A DNA stretch of 64,000 nucleotides from Durusdinium trenchii (taxonomy: Eukaryota > Sar > Dinophyceae > Suessiales > Symbiodiniaceae): NCBI GenBank assembly GCA_963970005.1, contig CAXAMN010025617.1, forward strand, positions 321,312 to 385,311. Direction: 5' to 3'. Positions 50,667 to 59,947 of this stretch are shown one piece after another (positions within the stretch are counted from its first letter, which is position 1; the number at the start of each line of letters is the position of its first letter). Below the pieces are notes generated by a model. That model did no database searches, was not told the DNA's origin, and was given only the letters and a program-made list of their open reading frames with translations. The position numbers and the translations under genes were made by a program.

Positions 50667-51092
50667 GGACTGGTCACCTCTTCGAACACTCTTCGTGGCC
50701 TCTCGGCAGACGGACTCACCTTTTCGCAGCGATCCGGTGGGTCGATGGTCCCGGATGATCGGTTGGGCCGATGCTTCGCATACGCAAGATTGTCATATAA
50801 GTTTTTGATGGGCGTGACTTACGAATAGTATGCTATGCCCATGTAGGTCATACCCAGATGCGAATTATCATGAGCTTTCATGTCGCATCTGCGCGTGCTC
50901 GACGGACCCTTCTGACGGAGCGCCCACCCTACGGAGCGAAGGAAAGACTGGGTGGATATGAAGCTCCTGCTGGTCTCGAGCAGCTCCAAGCGGCCAGATA
51001 TGTTGGCGCGGATCGAGGCCGACAAAGTGGAGTACAAGCGAGTCACCCTGGACGCCCGGAAGGGGAAGAGGAGTCACCCGAGACAGAGAGAT
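50667..51092 (+). CDS. exons 1-2 of the ten-exon gene
   Basis: Exon 50667-50791 (GLVTSSNTLRGLSADGLTFS, then DRLGRCFAYAR plus TT) and exon 50942-51092 (G completes Leu; KDWVDMKLLLVSSSSKRPDM, IEADKVEYKRVTLDARKG). Donors GTCATA and GTTTGA. Confidence 0.55.
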
Positions 51093-54000
51093 GTTTGACT
51101 TTGGGTTGTGGAGTGTGAAAGGCCACGAACGCTAAAATGAGCAGATAATGTGGATGGACTCTTGATTAATAAATCCCTCCCACAATATGTTTTCTAATTT
51201 GATAATCCAACTGGGAGATTGGGGGTTCTTAATGAAGCTTCTAGATTAGAACAGGAGAGGTCGGAGAGGTCATCCTTTTCATAAACCGCTCAAGGGATCG
51301 CCCAAACGTGTCCTAAGGATCGCCGCATCTTCTTCTCACGGACCTTGATCATCGGATGGCACCTGATGTTGGCCTTCACGGCGTTGCTGGATTTTGCCTT
51401 CCAGATCCCCTACAGCCAGCGGGCAAATCAAGACTCCAGAGTCTTGTTGTCGGCACTTTTGCTGTGGCAGGTTTGCTAGGTTGCTACATTCAACTTCTCT
51501 AATTATACATTAATATATATATATATATTATATATATACACATACATACACGATTGCCAACAGCTCATAGGCGGCTTGAGACACCACCAGTCCGGGGCCT
51601 AAATCCAAAGACTTCACTGAAGACTTGACATCAGGAGAGTCCACAGCTTGGGGAGAAGACATCTGAGCGTGTTTTTTTTGTAAATCTGACATTGAAAAGG
51701 ATCCCAATTGCTGCAACCCTGCTCCTTCAAAGGCTCCTGCTTCTTCTGAAAGTGGCTATAAGCTTTCTAGTGTTTTGTGACCATGCGTTGCCACATCTCA
51801 GGGGGAGACACGGGTGTCCCCAAAGATAAGGCCAGCTATGATGGTTCAGCCGTCAAAGCACGCCATTAGTGAGTACTGAGATGATGGGGATACCCTAGCC
51901 TTCCAAGACTATGTTTAAAATGTTGACCTGGTTTTGTAGTGTAAGGTCGTTAGTATAACAATGGTTGTTCGATAAAGGCTATTTTATTATTAACATCAAT
52001 GGTGGTTGGAATCCCAGTTGACAGGCAATCGTGCATGAACCCTGAACATTAAAAAAACAACATGCACCACAGAGCGACCGAAGCAATTTGAGCTCAAAAC
52101 TCAAGATGTTAATGACTTTGACTTCATGGCCGGTGGCAAATCCCGTTGGCGTTTTGCCACCATCTCACTGGCGAGCAGTCTCCCTTTGGCTGATGCTGCA
52201 CTCTCCATTTCGTCAGGGTATGAAGCCTTTTTGACTCAGATCCGGAATCGCATTTGGGTGGTGGTTTGGAGTAGTTTTGTTTTTTAATCCCTACATATTT
52301 CAGAATAACACCTATACAGTAATTGTCTCACTTGAATATTTGGGGATGGTTGGACCAACCAGGCATTGTTTGCGCAGAGGATGACGTTCTTGAAGCTTCA
52401 ATGGAGCCCTGCGACTCCATGAAGGATGGGCCCTTCTGTCGAGGCCTGCCTGAAATGGGCATGGCCAGGCATAGGCCATTCACCTTGGATAGCACCGTGC
52501 CCCAGCATCTCTTTGGAGATCCCCACCAAAAGCGTGAGGCTGATCCAGCCAGAGAACAGGCGGTGCAGGCGACAATGCAGGCCACCAATGTGCTGAATCG
52601 CTTCTTGGAGCATTTCTCCAAACTCAAAGACACGCGCTTCTGGGTGATGGTTTCAGAATGTTTCAGATAGAAATATAGAAAAAAAACACATACATTATAA
52701 TCATTATATATATACTTTATATGTTCAATTTTAAACCTGTGCTTGATATATCTCACCAATGTTGTTTTTTTTCAGATTTTTCAAGTATATAAGTTGAAAT
52801 CACCAACAAGGCTTGATGTCCGTGGCTGTGGAAGGCCGATTGGACTTCCAGCGCTTGGGCTGGGAGGGGATCCCGGTCGCGCGGAGCTTCTCAGCGGGTC
52901 TACCGCCTCATGTGGTTCCCTGGTGTGGCGGAATTCGGAATTAGGGTGTATGTTTGATTTTCTTAGTTGTCCCAAATTGGGTGTATCACCAGTTTTCTGG
53001 TCAAGAATCGGTTATTTTGGTTCCCCGGCTTCATCGGCAAATCCAAGGTTCTCACCTGGGAAGGTCCTTGGCAAGTGGAGCCCTTCGTGGAGCCTCCCAC
53101 TGACTCGCTGAACCAAATCCGGAGGGCGACGAAGCGGTCAGCGAAGCGTCGCCCCAGAGCGGCCGTGCGGCTGAATGGTGTGATAGGCGATGCGTCGCGA
53201 GCGAACGAGGGGTTTAGGGAAGAGAACGAGTGGTTTAGGGCATCGAACCAAAGGTTGGCATCAGCAATTAACCCCTGACTCGACCCATCCCTCATCCAGT
53301 TCGCCCTTGAACATCACTCCCTCACCAGGTGCCCTGCGCTTCTCAAGGCCGGTGGTGGTGCGGAGCCTCCAGCTGCGGCCATCCGGCGCGGATGCGTCGC
53401 ACTTCGAGGTGCGTGGGCGCTTGGCAGGTGCAGAGGTGTGGCGGAGGGCCTATGAAAGGCGGAGCTGTGGCATTGGTGAGCTGGTCTTGGGAAGGTGGGA
53501 AGGGATGGGCGAAGTCCTTTGAAAAGAATGTGTTACAGAGTGTCACATGTTATCAACTGTGGTCCTTTGTCTCTAGGGCTCTAGGGGTTCGAAGCATCTG
53601 CACAATTGGATGTGGATGAAGTGGGGAGGATAGGGGCCTGGAAGATGAAGGAGGGTTGCTATAGACATCAAACGAAACATGGGTGAAGAGCACCCAAGAT
53701 GTTGAATTTCAGGGACAGTGGCTTGAGAAGGTAAAAGGGAAAGTGGAGTAAAGCCAGGGGTCCGAGGAGTCTTCTTTGAGATAGACCCGCTTTAGTTTTT
53801 AGTGGTCAGTCTTCGTTCCGTTTGTTATCGACTCTGCCGCAGTTTGTCAGGTGGGAAGGTGATGGTCAATACTACTACGCACGAATTCTCGCATCACATG
53901 CGCAAGCTGCCACAGTGCTATGGATTGACAGAGACCCGTCGCACCGTTTAGTGAGCTGGGAGCATTTGGTCACGCCTGAGGGTGCAGCGTGCAAAGCTCA

Positions 54001-54812
54001 GCAAAAGGCTACGCTGGGGCTGGGGCAAGAAGAGTGGCTTGATATGGCAAGGCGGACGAAGGCCTGTATTACGGCAAGGTTACACTTTTTGATTTTTGTT
54101 GATCTTTGGTCCTCCTCAAGGTAAAGAAATTCATTGAACATTCAGTGCACCAGAGCGGTGGGGTCGGACAGGGTCGGACCTCCAGGTCCGTTCTTCCACT
54201 TCTTTCACTGTTGAGTTACTGGAGTTCATCCAAGTTTGAGTGTTCATAAGTCCGAGGTTTTCCACCCACATGTGCAGACAGGCATTTATATCCCAAGAAA
54301 TACTCTGCGGTCGATGTCAGGCAGTCGATGAGCTTGCTTTCATTTCGCCATCAACATCTGTCCACTGGATCCTGGGAGAGCTGCATGTCTCCGCTGCCCG
54401 GTGGGCACCCGATGATGTTGGAGATGAGAGCGTCCGAATGCCCCCAGAGACCGGGTCCCGCGTGGTGCAAGTGCTGCCGGGGCCACACGCCTCGATTGAA
54501 GAGGCTTCACAGTCAGACGCTTGCTTTCCAAAAGATAGGACGGACATGGACGGACCTCTCCAGGAGCCTCCAAAAGCCTCCCCAGAAATTCAGAAGCGCT
54601 TCTGGTGCTTCTGCCATTTTCCACCCTGCCATCCGGCTCCCCTAATGGTTGGTCAACGAAACCAAGACCGGTCGCTCAGGCTGGTCCATCAAACAAAATG
54701 TTGTTGGAGTTGCTCGAACAAACCTGCGGTGAACATGTCCACCACAAGCTGTAAAGAAGCACGAAAACATCATTGTTTTCATCAGCAGGGTGTTAGGAAT
54801 ATGGGTATATAG
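50667..54812 (+). CDS. ten-exon gene, membrane segment and Tudor-like part
   Basis: Exons 50667-50791, 50942-51092, 51318-51470, 52093-52257, 52380-52659, 52811-52911, 53048-53177, 53329-53494, 53851-54078 and 54278-54812 (stop TAG) all join in phase, which is strong support for one gene. The third exon holds a hydrophobic stretch (LIIGWHLMLAFTALLDFAF), a likely membrane helix. The eighth reads FSRPVVVRSLQLRPSGADAS, FEVRGRLAGAEVW, a beta-sheet pattern. The ninth, WEGDGQYYYARILASHAQAA and VLWIDRDPSHRLV, resembles a Tudor/agenet barrel (inference). The last is Cys-rich (FWCFCHFPPCHP, CCWSC). I do not know this architecture. A start was not found; ATG 52126 within the fourth exon is a possible start of a shorter product. 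Confidence 0.65.
51318..51470 (+). CDS. exon 3 of the ten-exon gene, hydrophobic
   Basis: Fifty-one whole codons between CCTAAG and GTTTGC, including RIFFSRTLIIGWHLMLAFTA and LLDFAFQIPYSQ, then LLSALLLWQ. One clear membrane helix, perhaps two. Confidence 0.65.
52093..52659 (+). CDS. exons 4-5 of the ten-exon gene
   Basis: Exon 52093-52257 (LKTQDVNDFDFMAGGKSRWR, then ISLASSLPLADAALSIS) and exon 52380-52659 (DDVLEASMEPCDSMKDGPFC, then helical REQAVQATMQATNVLNRFLE and FWVMVSE plus T). The donor at 52660 gives the phase needed for 52811. Confidence 0.6.
52811..53494 (+). CDS. exons 6-8 of the ten-exon gene
   Basis: Exon 52811-52911 (LMSVAVEGRLDFQRLGWEGI), exon 53048-53177 (VLTWEGPWQVEPFVEPPTDS, basic AKRRPRAAVRLN) and exon 53329-53494 (ALRFSRPVVVRSLQLRPSGA, GRLAGAEVWRRAYERRSCGI). 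Phases 0 and 1 agree across both introns. Confidence 0.7.
53851..54078 (+). CDS. exon 9 of the ten-exon gene, Tudor-like
   Basis: G completes AGG, then WEGDGQYYYARILASHAQAA, TVLWIDRDPSHRLVSWEHLV and EEWLDMARRTKACITA plus AG. Aromatic residues and the W..DG.YY.A.I.....A.V.W.D pattern suggest a small beta barrel of Tudor type. Donor GTTACA. Confidence 0.7.
54278..54812 (+). CDS. exon 10 of the ten-exon gene, Cys-rich end
   Basis: A completes AGA, then QAFISQEILCGRCQAVDELA, STSVHWILGELHVSAARWAP, and Cys/His-rich sequence to TAG. The first 75 codons look surely coding; the last part might be spliced off. CGRC, FCHFPPCH and CCWSC could bind zinc (inference). Confidence 0.55.
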
Positions 54813-56559
54813 GGGGTATGCAAATGCCGTGGTTTCTTCAAGTTGGGGTGTAGAAGCCCTGAGAACGGATCGACTGTTTTTTGTTTGCTCGATGTGCTGA
54901 ACTCAATTCAAGAAGTCGAAAAGGGGTTGGGGCATGTTTCAGCATGTGTCAGCCTTGTACAGCCATTTGCCTACCATTTGACCTCTAATTCAGAAATAAT
55001 GTTGGGCAGACAGAGCCCGGGAGCGGGGTGGACGGAAGTTCACCAACAGAAAATGTATGTTGGAAGCAAGCGGACATAAAGTTGGAATGAAAACATGAGT
55101 CTATAAAAGATAGTCTAAGTTTGCACATGTTTGAGCTGCATTTACATGTTTGTTTGCATGTTGCCATTGGAACACTGTTGATGTGCGTGCAACAATGCAC
55201 AGGAACGTTAAGTTGCAGAGCTGTTTCTTTGCTACTTCTTGTGTTATTGTTGACCAGAGTAGCTCTCTGTGTAAAGTCATTCAAGGTATTTGTGTTTTGG
55301 CGATGTTTAGATTAGATGCTGTTATTTGGTAATCCGTCCTTATCCAACACACATCTTGGTATTCTACGATCGTTGACTCTGTTGGTCAAGGGATCATGTT
55401 GAGTCTGACGGATCGTGTTCTCAGTCCATCCGTCACCGCAATGTGAGGCGCTCTTTTACAATGCCGATGACATGTTGGAACGGGGTCTTCAGCTCAAGAG
55501 CTGGGTTCGAGGGCGCTCAAGCCCCGAACCTCGCTCAGAACCTCGCAAAGGTTCCCAGAAACTGCAGATGAGCGCATTTCGCTCAGAAGCTTGGTCAGAG
55601 ATCAGAAGCCTGAAATTGGGGAGTGAGTGGGCTTTACCTTCACTGGAATTCTGGAATCCGAGTTATCCTTGCTGGCTGATTTGTTTGCCGAGTTGTTGGT
55701 GTAGAATCAAGAATAAATTGCAGGGTACTTCAATTGGTTGTTGACGGAGAACCAGATTGACGTTGATCCTTTGGCAGCTCAGCATGTTGGGGCTTAGGGC
55801 GGGTGATTGAATGAGCTATGTGGCATTGGGTTTGGATATCAAGATTGAGCCGCCCGATGTGTTTTCAATTGAGCTTGCAATGGCCTATCAACAATTACTA
55901 ATTAGAGGGAGTTCGACTTAAAACACCTTTCCTCCAGTCATGCTTGATGCAGCATGGACGTGTTGCTTTTGTTGGCTGGTTTTTGGTGACTAGTTGGAAA
56001 GTCAAGCTGTAGACCAAAGTGGTATTAATATTCCTTCTCTTGCACAGATGTAGTCAGCGAGGTGTTGAAGGTGATTGTCCCCTACTAGTTACAGCATATT
56101 GAATATAAGGTGAGTGTAGGGGCGGGTGAGCCGCCAAGCAGAGGCTTTCTGGGTCCAAAGATGGATCTCTCTGAGGTTGAGGGGCTGAAGCAGATGGTCA
56201 AATCGTTGATGAATCTTGGATGTTTGGCTTTAAGTCAGATTTTGAATGATTTTGATTCCATTTGCAGGGCAACCACTAGCAAAAGGCTGTTTCAAAACTG
56301 ACCTTTGCGTTGCTATGTTGGGAGCACAGGTTAATTCTCTTCGGAATCTGTTCTGTCAGAGAGCATTGCGACAGTTTAGGAGGGTTGCAGCCACTTCCCA
56401 TTTTCCTGTCACATGAAAATGAAAGTCAAGATATGCTTTGGGTGAACGGAAACGCTGGTGCTCCTAGTAGCGATGCTCTTTGTTACTAGTAGCTTCTTGC
56501 TCCTAGTAGTAAGGCCAGGAGCCCCTAGTAGCGTTCTGGCAAAACTCATCCTTTCAAGA
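54813..56559. other. mostly non-coding; one possible exon
   Basis: A block at about 55439-55620 reads CEALFYNADDMLERGLQLKS and WSEIRSLKL, and might be an exon. The rest shows no coding signal. Confidence 0.4.
56458..56537. repeat. modular dispersed repeat, copy 8
   Basis: CTCCTAGTAGCGATGCTC, TTACTAGTAGCTTCTTG, CTCCTAGTAGTAAGGCC, AGGAGCCCCTAGTAGCGTTC. It ends about 20 bases before the next exon-like block. Confidence 0.85.
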
Positions 56560-57026
56560 GGCAAAGATCGGCGCCCAAGTTGCCCGACTTGTACTATCAG
56601 GCTCCATCGGGGACGGCCATCCTTGCGACGACCAGCTCATATGAGCCAAGCGCGTGTGTTGACTGACCTGGATTATTTGGTGACCACCATGAATGTTGGC
56701 CTTCTAGCTGCGGAAGACCAGGACAGACTTGGGGTGTGCATCTTCACCTTTCTTCGGCCTCAAAAGAAGTCATTGGGAGAGGTACTGAAGAATTGCTGCT
56801 AAAATCAGTGTTTCTGTGTATGTGCCTTCAAAAGGAGAAAGTTGTGAGAAGATATGGACACTTCGAGATCTTTTTTGCTGATCTTTGGGATTGGCGAGCA
56901 CCTGTGGACTCTCTTCAAGTTCTCTACGAACAATGGAGGCAGAGTCCTGTGATGCAGGAGGAGGCCAAGGGCATCTTTCAGGAGCCCAACACACGCTCCG
57001 ATCCAGAGCGGATAGGAAAAGGTTGA
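56560..57026 (+). CDS. three exon blocks, 3' end of a gene
   Basis: The first block (about 56560-56660) is open in three frames; APKLPDLYYQAPSGTAILAT has good codon use. The second (about 56668-56781) encodes MNVGLLAAEDQDRLGVCIFT, FLRPQKKSLGE before GTACTG. The third, 56835-57021, joins in phase: EKVVRRYGHFEIFFADLWDW, LYEQWRQSPVMQEEAKGIFQ, RSDPERIGK; then either GTTGAC as a donor or TGA at 57024. The last two are well supported. Not recognised. Confidence 0.6.
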
Positions 57027-57421
57027 CGGGGCAACCTGCAGAAACATCTCATAAGATTAAATCGTAAGACGTCATTTGGAGGACAAAGCAGATGAAAGGG
57101 CAATTTGGGCATGTGAGCACATCATAGCACATCAACGTCACAAGATGCTTGTTATGAGACATCCAGTATGGGCCCTCCCGTCGTAAATTTTTCCAGGGTA
57201 GGGTCACCTCCAGGAATAATTTTTCAGAATAGTTTTTAAAGGAATATTAAAACCACCATGTTGGTGTTGGTGTGGGTCGATGGTACCGTGGAATAATAAA
57301 GTAGGAATGTGACGGTACCCTGGAATAGTATTTGGTCGGAATTGGTTTGCATGCTCACCATATCTCACCATGGCAGCTGGCTCAAGTTGAAAAACTTACA
57401 ATCAAGGGGTTCCCCCATCAA

Positions 57422-58380
57422 AGGGTTGGGAAAGCTTGAGGTCTAAGGATTTTGTGATGGGTTTTGGGTGAGGCATAGTGGCAGGCAGGGTTAGGTATAG
57501 AGGCAAACAGGGGAGGTGATATTATTCTAGGCCTCTACCAGAACTGAACCACCCCTGGAATAATTTCTGGTGGCTATGGAGATTGTATACAGGAGGGCAA
57601 AAACTAGTAAGGCTTCTGGGTTGGTTCTAGCAGCACAAGTACTAGTAAAGCTTGTGGTGTGTAGGCCTTGCCTTTCCTACATGTTTGCCATAAAACAGAA
57701 ATTGCCTCCCTCATGTGTCTATTGGTTTCTATGAATCACCCTTAGAGGCTTTCTGGAAACCATGTGTAGTGGGGTGAGGTTCTTGAGTGCATGGCCATTA
57801 AACACAGGGGGTAGCCCAGTACGGAAAAGCAGCTGACAAGCAGGAAAAGATAAAAGAGCTAAGACGTATGAAAAGTGGAAACTAGTAACTAGGGTTGGAG
57901 AGCTTGGTAAGGTTGGATGTTTTGGTTTCTTCTTTCCAGCAACAGACAGGGCAGGTGATATTATGCCAGGCCCCCACCAGAACAGAACCACCCCTGGAAT
58001 AGTTTTATCTTGCGCAGGAAATAGGGAGCAGAATGAAAATTACTAGTGAATGAAAACTACTAGTACTTAAGTCTTCTGGTATGGGTTGGGAAAGCTTGAG
58101 GTTTAAGGGTTTTGTGATGTGTTTTGGGTGAGGCATAGTGGCAGGCAGGGTTAGGTATAGAGGCAAACAATTCTAGGCCCCTACCAGAACTGAACCACCC
58201 CTGGAATAGTTTCTGGTGGTTATGCAGATTGTATACAGGAGGGCAAAAACTAGTAAGGCTTCTGGTGAGGGGTTGGTATCTTTGGGTTAGTTCTAGCAGC
58301 GCAAGTACTAGTAAAGCTTGTGGTGTGTAGGCCTTGCCTTTACTACATGTTCGCCATGAAAAGAAACTGCCTCCCTCAGG
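57422..58380. repeat. diverged 290-bp direct duplication
   Basis: The stretch 57422-57715 (GGGTTGGGAAAGCTTGAGGT, GAGGCATAGTGGCAGGCAGG, CTGAACCACCCCTGGAATA) recurs at 58081-58380 about 660 bp later with substitutions and small indels. A partial third copy is at 57940-58080. The word GGAATAAT/GGAATAGT recurs throughout. Confidence 0.85.
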
Positions 58381-58599
58381 ATGCCATATAGACTGCATGT
58401 TGGAAGTTGCTTTAAATCATTCCTGACAACTCTTCACATATGGAATAATTTCTGGCCAGCATTAGGTCCTACTACACCCCTGAATAATAAAACAATTATT
58501 CTGGGGCCCCATCCACCCCAGGGCCCCAGATGGGAGGCCCCATCATCCAGTTATAGTATATAATTGTTTCCTGAGGGAGGGCGATTTATTTTTCGCTTT

Positions 58600-58775
58600 A
58601 TTTTGTCCATATATGTTTTCTGTGGCTTTTGTGGCTTGTGTGGCTTTTGGCTTCTGTGGTTTCTGTGGCTTTGGGCTTCTGTGGCTAGTGCGGTTTTTGG
58701 CTTTTGTCATGTTGTGGCTTCTGTGGCTTTTGGTTTCGATGCCTTTGGTTTCGTTGGCTTGTGCTCAAACTCCAG
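58600..58775. repeat. TGTGGCTTC minisatellite
   Basis: Words such as TTCTGTGGCTTTTGGC recur about ten times, imperfectly. Confidence 0.85.
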
Positions 58776-58778
58776 CTA

Positions 58779-59315
58779 GCTAGCAAAACTGAAAGCAAGC
58801 AGGAAACCATATATGTCTACACTTGCGCTCCAGAAGACCTACCAAAGCAAGAAGGAACCCAAGAGGCATTTGTACACTTGTACCTCTACACAAATGTACA
58901 AAATCCAGAAGGAGGTAGCCTAGCAAAACAGGAAGCAATGAGGAAACCATGATACATTTGTACACTTATGCATATACATAATATCAACACTCCAGAAGGG
59001 GGTACCTAGCAAAACCGAAGCAAGGAGATACGCACTTGTGCACATGCATAAATGTCAAAACTTCAGAAGGAGCTACCAATCAAAACCGAAAACAAGGAGG
59101 AACCCAAGAGACGTTTGTACACTTGCACATCTACATAGATTTCCAAACTCCAGAACAACCTACCTAGCAAAACCGAAAACAAGGATGAAACCATGGATGG
59201 AGGTATCTGTCAAAACCGGAAGCAAAGATGAAACCATGATACATTTGTGTTTGCACACCTAGATACTTGTCCAAATTTCTGAAGAAGCTACCTAGCAAGA
59301 CCGAAAACACATATA
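58779..59315. repeat. minisatellite of about 85 bp
   Basis: CTAGCAAAACCGAAAGCAAG, GAAACCATGATACATTTG, ACACTTGCACATCTACATA and CTCCAGAAGGAGGTAC recur in this order about six times with divergence. Confidence 0.85.
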
Positions 59316-59443
59316 ATTCCAAAAGAAGAAACAATAGTACTTAGTCCTTAGTGACCCCCACCATGTCTTTATATTCTGCTGATAACCGACGGCTATATGC
59401 TATATGCCTTCAACATGACCAAGAAAGTGCGTGTTTTGTAATA

Positions 59444-59793
59444 TATGTGTTTTGGCACTATCTTGCATATATTCAGGCGTTCTATCTGGCATACAATGTA
59501 TTCAGGCATTCGATGTGGCATATATTATTGCATTCTATTTGGAATACTGTCGTATAGTTTTCTATCTTGCATATATTATGACATTCTATTTGACATGTAT
59601 TCTGGCATTCTACCTGTGAGATATGCAGACATTTTTTTTGCTTCTGTTCTGACACTACCTGGCATATATCTGATATTCTATCTTGCATTTTTGCTGGCAT
59701 TCTATCTGACATATATTTTTGCAATTATTCTCACACTCTTACTGGCACGTATTCTGTCAAATATTCTGGCTGTCTTTGTGGCATAATTTCTGA
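59444..59793. repeat. minisatellite of about 21 bp
   Basis: GGCATTCTATCTGGCATATA and close variants recur about fifteen times. Its open frames reflect the repeat, not a gene. Confidence 0.85.
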
Positions 59794-59947
59794 CATTGCC
59801 ATGTGTTCTTGATGCCTTAATTTCAATACAGCTGGGCTGCAATAGGGGGCAGTTCAGCTTTGTCAATCATGCCGAACCCCCAAATCCGGGATGTGTGGGG
59901 CATCTGGTGAAGAGTCTTCAACTTACCATGTACAGTGTTTCTCTTAG

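Noticed and set aside
59351-59786. Three overlapping hydrophobic frames, looking like a membrane protein
   Set aside because: They are translations of the 21-bp minisatellite in all three frames.
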